Shown here piece by piece: positions 54,494-61,502 of a DNA stretch of 64,000 bases. The notes below the pieces were generated by a model that had not been told where the DNA came from, made no database searches, and saw only the letters and a program-made list of their open reading frames with translations. The position numbers and the translations under genes are program-made. Source of the DNA: Verrucomicrobiaceae bacterium (GTDB taxonomy: Bacteria > Verrucomicrobiota > Verrucomicrobiia > Verrucomicrobiales > Verrucomicrobiaceae); contig JAEUHM010000054.1 in the NCBI GenBank assembly GCA_016795485.1, positions 304,022-368,021 on the forward strand, written 5' to 3'. Numbering within the stretch: position 1 is the stretch's first letter; every line of letters starts with the position of its first letter.

Positions 54494-54757
54494 CGAATGG
54501 GAAGATATTTGGGCTTCTCCAGCCCTGTCAAAAGCCGAGGTAAGTTGGCAATGCATACTCAACGGCTCGCCGTTTTCGTCCACGCCCTTGGATTCGGAAT
54601 CGGGATTGACTGTAAGGCCGCTGTGATTGATACTTCCCAGGGGTGTTGGACTTGTTCCGGGTAGCTGATTCTCAGCCCCGTTATTTGGCAAGTTCAGCAC
54701 TTCCTCTTTTGTCCAGACATCATGGAGGTAAAGACGGCGAGTGTTGGCATCGCGCAT
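54494..54757 (-). pseudogene. Fused relic: polyvalent nuclease tail plus truncated ART start
   Basis: In frame with the gene that follows. It begins RDANTRRLYLHDVWTKEEVL, which recalls the tail that ends nuclease-type modules of phage polyvalent proteins (recognition from memory). It then has VNPDSESKGVDENGEPLSMH, a degraded copy of the ART module start that breaks off where the catalytic HGT would follow. The junction with the upstream gene lies at the end of the shared 68-bp repeat. Confidence 0.6.
54556..54610 (-). repeat. ART-module-start repeat, copy D (degenerate)
   Basis: Encodes VNPDSESKGVDENGEPLSMH with substitutions. The conserved HGT is lost and the module is absent. About 200 bases from copy C. 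Confidence 0.8.
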
Positions 54758-57700
54758 TAGTCCCGTGATACATCACTATCGGCTCGCCGTTCTCGTCCAC
54801 GACCTTGGAGACGGAATCGGGGTTGACTTCACCGCCTGCAAGCGGACCATAGAGCGGTCGTCCAGGAGTATAAACCTGCGCTGTGTTGGACTTGACGCCA
54901 GCAGACGACAACCTCACCCAGACCGTTTTCCAAACGAGTCTGGGTGTGTTTTTGTTGGAGGTCTGAATCGCACGTTCAGCAGCAGCTAATTCAGCGCGGA
55001 GCTTCTCAATCTCAGCTTTTGCCTTGCGGCGAATGCTGGCGATCTCACGGCGCAGTTCCTCGGTCATTTTGCTGACCTGCGACAAGATGCTAGCCTCAGT
55101 CGCTTGGGCTTCCTGTTTTACCCTGGCCAACTCTTCCTCTAGTTGCTTCAACCTGCGAGCCTTCTCGCCTGGAGACTTGGCTTTCTTGATGCGGTTACGG
55201 GCTTCCTCTCCCGGTGTGAGAATGGCTTTGGTGAGCATCTCGCGATGACGTTCCTCCGGCGTTTTCCCCGGCTGGAACCGTGCGGCAAGAGAGCGGGCAA
55301 CTTCGGTTCCTGCGATGTCATACGCCCACGACATTGAAGCCGCATCCGTCATAGCTTGGCGGTTGCCAGAAATGAGCGCATTGGCCATGATCTGCGGATT
55401 GAGGATCATCGAGCACTTCACAAGGATAGGATTGGCGATGATTTCGCCATTAGCGGCCATGTCAGCTAGCTTCTTCAGCACTCCGGCGCGGTCCTTTGCA
55501 ATGAGCCTGCGGGCGGCGGCGGTCCATTCCTCATGGGTCTGGCGGATACGTTGCTCGTCGTAGGCGGAACGGATACCGCCGCGCACGCCCTCAAGGTTCG
55601 CCGCGATGTCGGATTCGTTTTGCGTTCCATCCCACCCGGCGCGCTTCCAAAGTTCAGCGAGTTCGGTATCGCTCGGGAGTCGGGAGTTAAGCTGATCGAG
55701 CGCGGCGTTGAAATCGGGATCGTCCTCTACGCCAAGGCGAGGGGCTTCGGCGGCGTGTAAGATATTGTCGTCTGTGCTGTCGTAGTTCCCGTTGTTGGCC
55801 GTGGCGGACTTGATTTGGTTGGGGGCTTTAACGGTGATCTCGTCCCGCCTGAGCAACACGCCGTCAAACTGAGGGTATTTATCAAATACATCGGGAATAA
55901 CCGCTGACCTGCCGCCGTTATTAGCTTCAGTTGGCGCATTTTTGGGCGTTAGAGGTTGTTTGATGTTCAGAAACACTTCCATCGAGTTCCGTCCCCAAAT
56001 CCCCACCTTTTCAGGTGAAAAATAGATGCCGCGTCCACTCAGTCCTGGCCGCTCGCCTTTTCTGAACACAACAAAATCCGGGCTGTTAGTAGCGTGAGTA
56101 ACCACCATCGGCTCGCCATTCTCGTCCACGACTTTAGAGACAGAATCAGGGTTGACGGCATCGTTGACAACTTCGTGTTCAGTAAGTAGGTTCCTGTTGC
56201 CCGCCTTACTTCCCTCCCTCGGCAATTGGAGCCTAGCTGACTGGAAGTAAGCGCGGGCCTTCCTTTGGTGGACATATCGCAAAAGCCCGCCTTTAATCCA
56301 CTGCTGGACGGCGGGTGCTCCTTTGTCGTAAAGGCTCAAGATCAAGTTGCCCGTGTCATCCCTGCCCACGGCTCGGTCAAGGTGGATAGCGGCCAGCACG
56401 TTTCTACCCTCGTGTTTTATCTCGGTCAGCGCGGTCACTGCGTCAGTTTCGGTAGCGGAGTCAAAGACAAAGATCGGATCGCGTAAAGCGGCTGGTATTT
56501 GTTCCACCATCTCGCGGGTGAGCGTGTGTTTACCCCCGGTGGCTTTGCCAATGACGGAAGGCGGCATCATCAGCGGCGCGTCCGACACGCCAGCGGCCCG
56601 TAGCACGGCGGGCACGCGCCCAACGGGAAGCATTTGCCGCTGGTTTGGGTTGTCGAAGTAGTCGGCTACCCGCCGCTTCCATGCAGCATCATTTGCCATC
56701 GCCTCCCAATCTCCAAACCACTTCTTGAACGCCTTGGTCCGCACTTCTACCCACTGCCGCTCGTTCAGGTTTGTGGGCTTCCCATTGGGGGCTTTCATCC
56801 AAGTTCCATCCGTCTTGGCCTTGCGGATGATCTCTGCCCGCTCGGTGTCATCGGGCTGAGGCACTTCCGCAGATCCCAGGTTGTCACCCTCAAGTAGAGT
56901 GTCGGAATCATATCCCGCTTCACGTAGACGCTCGCGGATATTGGAGATTCGCTTTGCTACCCGTGGAGTTTGCTCGCCTTCCATGTTAGCTCGGAGCGCG
57001 CCAAGTAGGTGCCTCGCTTTCTCAGAAAGTGGCTTGATCGCGGCGGCGGCTCCCAGGTTGTCACCCCGCGAAACTTGACGCACAAACCTTTCTCCGTGGG
57101 TGTTTACGATGTAATCGAACACTTGTTTAGCTCGGTCTGCATCAAAGGTCGCGTAGAAGGTATTGCCCTGCGCGGTAAACTCTCCGGTAAGCCTCAATAA
57201 CGCTGGATCGCGCCAGTATTTGCCACCGTTAGCGCGTGATACCGGAACATACAGGAAGTATTGGCCATCCTGCCCTGCCATCCTGACCGTTTCCGCTTGG
57301 TTCTTAATGGTGTGACCGGACTGGATCAACTCTAGCGCATCCTCGGCGGTCGGTACCGGCAATTGAGACTGACCGCGAGAAACAATCTGCTCTGCGAGCT
57401 TCTGGTTAAGCAGAATGCCCATCTGCTGACTTCCGTCCTGCTTGGTGTAGGAGATGATTCGGCCCTTGGAGCCTCTGGCGTTCAAGTCTTTGAGCGCCGC
57501 CATCAGGTTGCCCGTCACGATGGCCTGCTTTGACTCAAACAACCATGATCGTTCCCATGCTTGTCTAGCCACCTGATCGCGGTTGCGCGGCGATAGATTC
57601 ACTGGGGTGAAGAACTGGCTAAACTGAGTAACTGGCAGTTTAAGCCTGTCCTGGCTATCATTGACTCGCACAACAACAAACTGCTGTGATGGAGTGTTGA

Positions 57701-58427
57701 GCGTCTTGGGATCGCTGGATAACTGCACGTTCTCAACAAATGCATAGCCCTGCGTTCCATCATCCCGCTCGTAGGTGCCATTGTTGGCCGTGGCGGACTT
57801 GATTTGAGATGGAGAGAATACCATCCATGACTCGTGCGTCTTCCAGCTTGGTGACTGATCTTCCAGGAGATGCACGCCATCATAGCCAGCTTGTTGTAAG
57901 GCTTTACGAACAGGCGAGTAGTCCAGCCATTCATACACATGCCCGTAAGCGCCAGGGTCATACTTCATGATTTGTTCGTAGCTCCAGCCAGCAGCGCTTA
58001 GCGCTTTGGTGATGTCGTCCTGACGTCTGACGGTCAGAATGTTTTTGCCTATCGCGAACAATGGCATGATGTTCTCACCGATCTGCGAGCCAATGGATGC
58101 GTTTTGGCTGTATTGTTCCGCAATGGCAGGCTCGTTGGTTAGCCAAGTCTCGGCTCTTGGCGTGGTGTAGTTGTTGGCCGTCCCGTGATACATCGCCATC
58201 GGCTCGCCGTTCTCGTCCACGACTTTGGAGACGGAATCGGGGTTGACGTGCCGGACGAATGATGAAAAGCTACTAACGCTAACGCCACGAGCGGGAAGGC
58301 TTCCGCCGGATGTTGCATTTGCAGCAGTACTGATTGGGGAGGTGCCGCCCCCAGGCGTTGGCAAGCTTACGCGCTGAAGCTTTCCTTCTTTGGGCAATTG
58401 GAGCCCTCTAGATCGGAGAGTCTCCAA
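54720..58427 (-). CDS. Mosaic phage-type polyvalent protein with ART and MuF_C-like modules
   Basis: 1235 codons open from a TTG; the 5' end looks truncated. Domains: an ADP-ribosyltransferase-like module (residues 61 to about 217) starting VNPDSVSKVVDENGEP with MYHGT (His81) and ending SPSQIKSATANNGTY; a long unassigned part; VRTKAFKKWFGDWE (about 565); a MuF_C-like domain (about 590-755, MLPVGRVPAVLRAAGVSDAP, LAAIHLDRAVGRDDTGN); a second ART-like module (757 to about 880, THATNS, GRGIYFSPE, APNQIKSATANNGNY); a coiled coil (about 1080-1152); and a third module start that stops right after MYHGTN. Phage polyvalent proteins are thought to be injected with DNA to modify host proteins. No delivery genes are present here. 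Confidence 0.72.
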   Translation of the reverse strand: METLRSRGLQLPKEGKLQRVSLPTPGGGTSPISTAANATSGGSLPARGVSVSSFSSFVRHVNPDSVSKVVDENGEPMAMYHGTANNYTTPRAETWLTNEPAIAEQYSQNASIGSQIGENIMPLFAIGKNILTVRRQDDITKALSAAGWSYEQIMKYDPGAYGHVYEWLDYSPVRKALQQAGYDGVHLLEDQSPSWKTHESWMVFSPSQIKSATANNGTYERDDGTQGYAFVENVQLSSDPKTLNTPSQQFVVVRVNDSQDRLKLPVTQFSQFFTPVNLSPRNRDQVARQAWERSWLFESKQAIVTGNLMAALKDLNARGSKGRIISYTKQDGSQQMGILLNQKLAEQIVSRGQSQLPVPTAEDALELIQSGHTIKNQAETVRMAGQDGQYFLYVPVSRANGGKYWRDPALLRLTGEFTAQGNTFYATFDADRAKQVFDYIVNTHGERFVRQVSRGDNLGAAAAIKPLSEKARHLLGALRANMEGEQTPRVAKRISNIRERLREAGYDSDTLLEGDNLGSAEVPQPDDTERAEIIRKAKTDGTWMKAPNGKPTNLNERQWVEVRTKAFKKWFGDWEAMANDAAWKRRVADYFDNPNQRQMLPVGRVPAVLRAAGVSDAPLMMPPSVIGKATGGKHTLTREMVEQIPAALRDPIFVFDSATETDAVTALTEIKHEGRNVLAAIHLDRAVGRDDTGNLILSLYDKGAPAVQQWIKGGLLRYVHQRKARAYFQSARLQLPREGSKAGNRNLLTEHEVVNDAVNPDSVSKVVDENGEPMVVTHATNSPDFVVFRKGERPGLSGRGIYFSPEKVGIWGRNSMEVFLNIKQPLTPKNAPTEANNGGRSAVIPDVFDKYPQFDGVLLRRDEITVKAPNQIKSATANNGNYDSTDDNILHAAEAPRLGVEDDPDFNAALDQLNSRLPSDTELAELWKRAGWDGTQNESDIAANLEGVRGGIRSAYDEQRIRQTHEEWTAAARRLIAKDRAGVLKKLADMAANGEIIANPILVKCSMILNPQIMANALISGNRQAMTDAASMSWAYDIAGTEVARSLAARFQPGKTPEERHREMLTKAILTPGEEARNRIKKAKSPGEKARRLKQLEEELARVKQEAQATEASILSQVSKMTEELRREIASIRRKAKAEIEKLRAELAAAERAIQTSNKNTPRLVWKTVWVRLSSAGVKSNTAQVYTPGRPLYGPLAGGEVNPDSVSKVVDENGEPIVMYHGTNARCQHSPSLPP
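54760..54827 (-). repeat. ART-module-start repeat, copy C (truncated module)
   Basis: Nearly identical to copy A (three mismatches in 68). The reading frame stops 13 codons after HGT. Unrelated polyvalent-tail sequence begins at the repeat boundary, marking a recombination junction. Confidence 0.85.
55792..55816 (-). repeat. ART-module-end repeat, copy 2
   Basis: 25 bases identical to copy 1, at the end of the second ART-like module, just before the NILHAAEAPRLGV segment that is itself copied in the 51.7-52.1 kb remnant. Confidence 0.75.
56101..56156 (-). repeat. ART-module-start repeat, copy B
   Basis: Encodes VNPDSVSKVVDENGEPMVV. It has several silent differences from copies A and C and leads into the second ART-like module (THATNS, GIYFSPE). 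Confidence 0.8.
57781..57805 (-). repeat. ART-module-end repeat, copy 1
   Basis: 25 bases encoding the module end KSATANN. Identical to 55792-55816, with a degraded version near 51957-51984. With the start repeats, it defines a cassette-like unit. Confidence 0.75.
58180..58247 (-). repeat. ART-module-start repeat, copy A
   Basis: 68 bases encoding VNPDSVSKVVDENGEPMAMY plus HGT; 65 of 68 identical to copy C at 54760-54827. It leads into a complete ART-like module. Confidence 0.85.
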
Positions 58428-58428
58428 T

Positions 58429-58502
58429 AGAAGCCAGTTCCACCGGATTTCTTACCCCTGAAGACCTCAGGATCAGAGCCGGTCTTGAAGGAACTGGCTT
58501 CT
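58429..58502. other. Nested palindrome at the 5' boundary of the polyvalent gene
   Basis: A perfect 13-bp inverted repeat (AGAAGCCAGTTCC at 58429 with GGAACTGGCTTCT at 58490) encloses a 5-bp pair (ACCGG with CCGGT), which encloses a CCTGA/TCAGG hairpin with a 5-base loop. One arm has a 6-base bulge. It begins two bases from the first codon of the truncated polyvalent frame. Possible roles are a HUH nicking or replication site, a folded recombination site, or a transposon-end scar. Confidence 0.6.
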
Positions 58503-58709
58503 TGATTTGCAACTTCCTGTCTAGGCGATGGCATTGACGAGTTGCAGTGGAACCATCACTTTCACACTTCTATAAAAAGTAGTGTATCGCCTACAGCTTG
58601 GCACTACCAATACACTTAGCTCCCACGAAGAACGCATCTCATAAAAGGCATTGTTGCCCAAGCTGATCAAATTGACTTGATTGGCTGTCTTGCTGGGTGA
58701 GCTTGACTG

Positions 58710-59171
58710 ATGATGGGTAGTGGGACGGTCGTAGAAACTGGAACAGAGAGATTTGGCGCGTTTGTGGCATCTCAAGTTATCCCGCCAGCTTTGACCTCGC
58801 TCTGTCAAAAGGGTCTTGTTAACAACAGTGAAACGCTAAGGAGCGCCCACGCCTTAGCCTGCGTCAGCGCACAGATTTTCGCCATGCAATTCCTGTTTAG
58901 CGACAAGCCAGACTGGATTACCTATCTCCAGCACTTTAAAGCCGGGATGGTTAGTACATCACTTCAGCGAGGGTTGGACTTGAAAACCTACGAGGAGCTA
59001 AACATCCAAGTCGCGGAGTTCTTTTACCAAGGTGAGCACCACAAGACTTGTGAGCCATTGCTAACGAAGTTGTCTTCTCTACTCGGCAAGGAGGCAGGAG
59101 AAGAGTTGTTTACCCGTGTCGGGGCGATTTTTACTATCGCGGCACAAAATGGGGTGTTTACACTCCCATAG
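58710..59171 (+). CDS. Hypothetical plus-strand protein of the element
   Basis: 153 aa starting MMGSGTVVETGTERFGAFVA. It is a helical, cytosolic-looking protein (LRSAHALACVSAQIFAMQFL, DWITYLQHFKAGMVSTSLQR, LKTYEELNIQVAEFFYQGEH) with no recognised family and no signal peptide. It is the only well-supported plus-strand gene of the element, between the palindrome and the toxin gene. It is opposite in direction to its neighbours, which suggests an independently expressed cargo or regulatory gene. The region 59172-59391 after it shows no gene that I can support. Confidence 0.6.
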   Translation: MMGSGTVVETGTERFGAFVASQVIPPALTSLCQKGLVNNSETLRSAHALACVSAQIFAMQFLFSDKPDWITYLQHFKAGMVSTSLQRGLDLKTYEELNIQVAEFFYQGEHHKTCEPLLTKLSSLLGKEAGEELFTRVGAIFTIAAQNGVFTLP

Positions 59172-59391
59172 ATTTAGTTTCTTGCACTGCGGCAAAGCCG
59201 ATAGCCAATATGAGAATGGCCGCGATCTGACCGACAACGAGAATCCACGCGAAAACCCTGTGTTGCCAGCCCAGAACGCGAACGGCGCATCGTCGGCAAT
59301 CACCGGCTTAGCGTTCAGGTTGAACGTCCTCAGTGTGATTTAGGAGGCAATAAAGAGGATGCGTTTTCTGTTTCTCCAACGTTTCTCTGGA

Positions 59392-59832
59392 CTACGTGAA
59401 TGGCGATTCTAGCGCCTCAACCTTAGCTAGTGCTCCTTGACGATGATCGAACGTCAGAAAGGTTTTTGCCTTTAACTCAAGCGCCGTGGCGACGTGTAGG
59501 ATGTCTAGCGCACCAAAAGTAGAGTTAGTCGTATGAAATTGGCTGAGACGCCGTGCTTGTGGCAGCAAGCGTTGTACAGGTGCATCGCGTTTCACCAAGA
59601 TGCCTTCGAGTGTGGCGCGTTTCATGCCTTCAATAGCTGCCGCTGCGGCACTAACGCTGCATTTGTTGCCCACAGGGAAACCTCTTATCGTGTTCTCGGC
59701 TTCAAAAATGGCGAGGGCTGGGGAGTAGAACGGACAGCGAATCTGCTTCCACCACTGCCAAGCTTTCACATTAAACTCGTCTGCCGGGGTGAACAGAGCC
59801 ACAAGGAAGCTGGCATCAGCAACGATGATCAT
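59392..59832 (-). CDS. PIN-domain toxin (VapC-like ribonuclease)
   Basis: 146 aa. All four PIN acidic residues appear in order: Asp in IIVADASFLVAL, Glu in PALAIFEAENTIRG, Asp in TFGALDILHVATAL, and Asp in TFLTFDHRQGALA. VapC toxins cleave specific RNAs, often initiator tRNA or rRNA, unless bound by an antitoxin. The start overlaps the stop of the small upstream gene by four bases, the usual toxin-antitoxin arrangement. In a mobile element it would favour maintenance. Confidence 0.87.
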   Translation of the reverse strand: MIIVADASFLVALFTPADEFNVKAWQWWKQIRCPFYSPALAIFEAENTIRGFPVGNKCSVSAAAAAIEGMKRATLEGILVKRDAPVQRLLPQARRLSQFHTTNSTFGALDILHVATALELKAKTFLTFDHRQGALAKVEALESPFT

Positions 59833-59999
59833 TCCCCACGGCGCACCTTGATAAACTCACCCACGGCATCAAAACCGCGCTGGCTGGGCTTCAGCATGAA
59901 CTCATTCGCAAAACGGTCAATCACCGTGCCCACGTCACGGCGCTTTCCCGAAGTTTTGGGAGTGCCTTTGCTAGGCGAGGCTTTGGTTGCTGTCGGCAT
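59829..59999 (-). CDS. Putative VapB-like antitoxin
   Basis: 56 aa from the ATG at 59999 (MPTATKASPSKGTPKTSGKR); a TTG at 60032 would add 11 residues. A basic Lys/Ser/Thr-rich N-terminus is followed by RRDVGTVIDRFANEFMLKPS and QRGFDAVGEFIKVRRGE, which could bind DNA and toxin respectively. The family assignment rests mainly on its size and its overlap with the PIN toxin gene. It would both neutralise the toxin and repress the pair. Confidence 0.7.
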   Translation of the reverse strand: MPTATKASPSKGTPKTSGKRRDVGTVIDRFANEFMLKPSQRGFDAVGEFIKVRRGE

Positions 60000-60111
60000 G
60001 GTGGAAGATAGCCTATCTGCCTTTGGTGGCAAGTGGCGAGAGGACGGTGGGTTTTGTGTCGGTTTGTATCACGATGTAACATTATGAAGATGGCGCTTCA
60101 CTCGTGAACGA

Positions 60112-61290
60112 CTAGGATGCCTTGCGCTTCTGAGCTGGAAAAGTGCGGACTTTATCACTGACCCGCTCAGGGGTAACTTTCCAGTATTCGATAACTGCTT
60201 CCGGGCGCACGAGATTCTGGTAGTGAGTCCGCACAACTTGAGGACTATTGCCCATCTCTTCAGCGACTTGCGCTGCATTTTTGATCTGAGCCAGACGGTA
60301 GCTGCCAAAGCTATGCCGAAGGACATTCGTGCTCCACTCGATACCTGCGGACTTCACGGCTCGCTTTAACTCCACGTTGTATCCCACTTGGCCAAGCTCA
60401 AAAATGCCGTCGGTGTTGCCGTAGAGGGGTCTAAGCCAAGCAACTGCGTTGGCTGGCAGTTCAATCACTCGTCGGCGGTTTGTCTTGGTGACGCTGGAAG
60501 GCATCTCCACATAACATGCTCCATCATCCAAGTGGATATGGCCCCACGAAATGCGCTCACTTTCGGCTCGGCGCAACCCAGCGAAAGCCTGGAGAACAAG
60601 CAGGGGCCTTAGCCGCGCCGATGCTGCGGAGAGTAGACTATGAAGATCCGAAGGGGAGAGAATGGCTGGTGCCTCACGCTTAATCTTTGGGGCTGAAACC
60701 TGCATCACAGGGTTCTCCGACACGCGCCGAAGCCGCACTCCTAAAGCATAAGCACTCCCGATGACTCTTTTGTAGTTGGTGAAGTTTTGAGCGCCCGGAG
60801 CAACCTCGTGAAGCCAAGCGGTGATCTCCTCCACAGACAAAGAAGAAGCCTGACGAGCACCAAAGTCCTTCTCAAATCGACGCAAGCGGCAGAGCAGGTC
60901 ATGCTGATGACGTTGGGAGAGACCACTCCGCTCGGCGTCACGCAACCGAAGGTCCACCAACTCACGAACGCTGCATTTGACCTCAACACGCTCTCGGGCC
61001 GCTATGGCCTCATTGACCAAATCAAGAAGAGACGGCGCATCAGTCCGCCCCTCACTCCATGACCGGAAGCGCATCAATGCAACACGTTCCTCATCTTGCA
61101 CGCTGGAGTGCCTAGCGCCATGTGAAGAGACTTCTGCTCTACGCTGTGCCGCAAAGGACTCCGCCTCCTTTTTGGTCAGGAAGTACGCCTTCCGCCGTGC
61201 CTTCGTTCCATCCGGCTGAATCTCAGGATGAGTCACCACAAACTTGTAACGCGGATGTGAAACAGAGTGGACAGAAACGGTGGCCTTCAT
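60112..61290 (-). CDS. Tyrosine recombinase (integrase) of the element
   Basis: 392 aa. An N-terminal arm-binding-type region (YKFVVTHPEIQPDGTKARRK) is followed by the core-binding SAM-like domain. The catalytic domain has Arg in FAGLRRAESERI, Lys in SVTKTNRRRVIEL, Arg in NVLRHSFGSYRL and Tyr in VVRTHYQNLV. The two usual His positions of H-x-x-R and H/W are Asn here (NVLRH and GNSPQ), a variation that I recall in related verrucomicrobial integrases. It begins about 100 bases inside attR, reading inward. It would catalyse exchange between the tRNA-Cys site and the element, probably with the AlpA-like protein for excision. Confidence 0.92.
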   Translation of the reverse strand: MKATVSVHSVSHPRYKFVVTHPEIQPDGTKARRKAYFLTKKEAESFAAQRRAEVSSHGARHSSVQDEERVALMRFRSWSEGRTDAPSLLDLVNEAIAARERVEVKCSVRELVDLRLRDAERSGLSQRHQHDLLCRLRRFEKDFGARQASSLSVEEITAWLHEVAPGAQNFTNYKRVIGSAYALGVRLRRVSENPVMQVSAPKIKREAPAILSPSDLHSLLSAASARLRPLLVLQAFAGLRRAESERISWGHIHLDDGACYVEMPSSVTKTNRRRVIELPANAVAWLRPLYGNTDGIFELGQVGYNVELKRAVKSAGIEWSTNVLRHSFGSYRLAQIKNAAQVAEEMGNSPQVVRTHYQNLVRPEAVIEYWKVTPERVSDKVRTFPAQKRKAS

Positions 61291-61325
61291 GGTCCGATAC
61301 TATTCAGCGGAGGTGCAACATGTCC

Positions 61326-61352
61326 AGAAAAACGGATACAAAACGGATACAA
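61326..61352 (+). repeat. 27-bp direct repeat near attR (putative integrase arm site)
   Basis: Identical to 50861-50887, with the tandem ACGGATACAAA core. It lies 34 bases before the attR core, between it and the integrase start. Confidence 0.7.
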
Positions 61353-61386
61353 AAACCTAGATTCCTGATTTTATTGCCATTCTCAC

Positions 61387-61434
61387 GGTCTGCAAAACCG
61401 GTATGCGCGGGTTCAATTCCCGCCCTCGCCTCCA
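61387..61434 (+). repeat. attR core
   Basis: 48 bases identical to the 3' part of the tRNA-Cys gene including CCA. It is a free partial copy with no 5' half, as expected for the displaced original end of the tRNA. Confidence 0.95.
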
Positions 61435-61502
61435 TTTCTGGACTGCTGTCGGTTCATGGCCGTTTTAGAGATGCTTCAGGAGATCTTGTTTGAAAGCTTA
61501 AG

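Larger units (their letters stand above)
50713..61434. mobile_element. Integrated element in tRNA-Cys (about 10.7 kb)
   Basis: It is bounded by a 48-bp perfect direct repeat: the tRNA-Cys 3' part on the left and a free copy on the right. The tyrosine recombinase gene starts about 100 bases inside the right end. Inside lie, in order, a small unknown gene, fragments of polyvalent genes, an AlpA-like HTH and HUH Rep pair, an unknown gene, a large polyvalent mosaic gene, an unknown plus-strand gene, a VapBC-like pair and the integrase. Nearly all are on the minus strand. No capsid, terminase, relaxosome or mating-pore genes were seen. A replicative integrative element or phage satellite fits best. 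Confidence 0.9.

Noticed and set aside
50713..61434. Complete prophage
   Set aside because: No terminase, portal, capsid or tail genes are visible, and the polyvalent gene is truncated at both ends of its modules.
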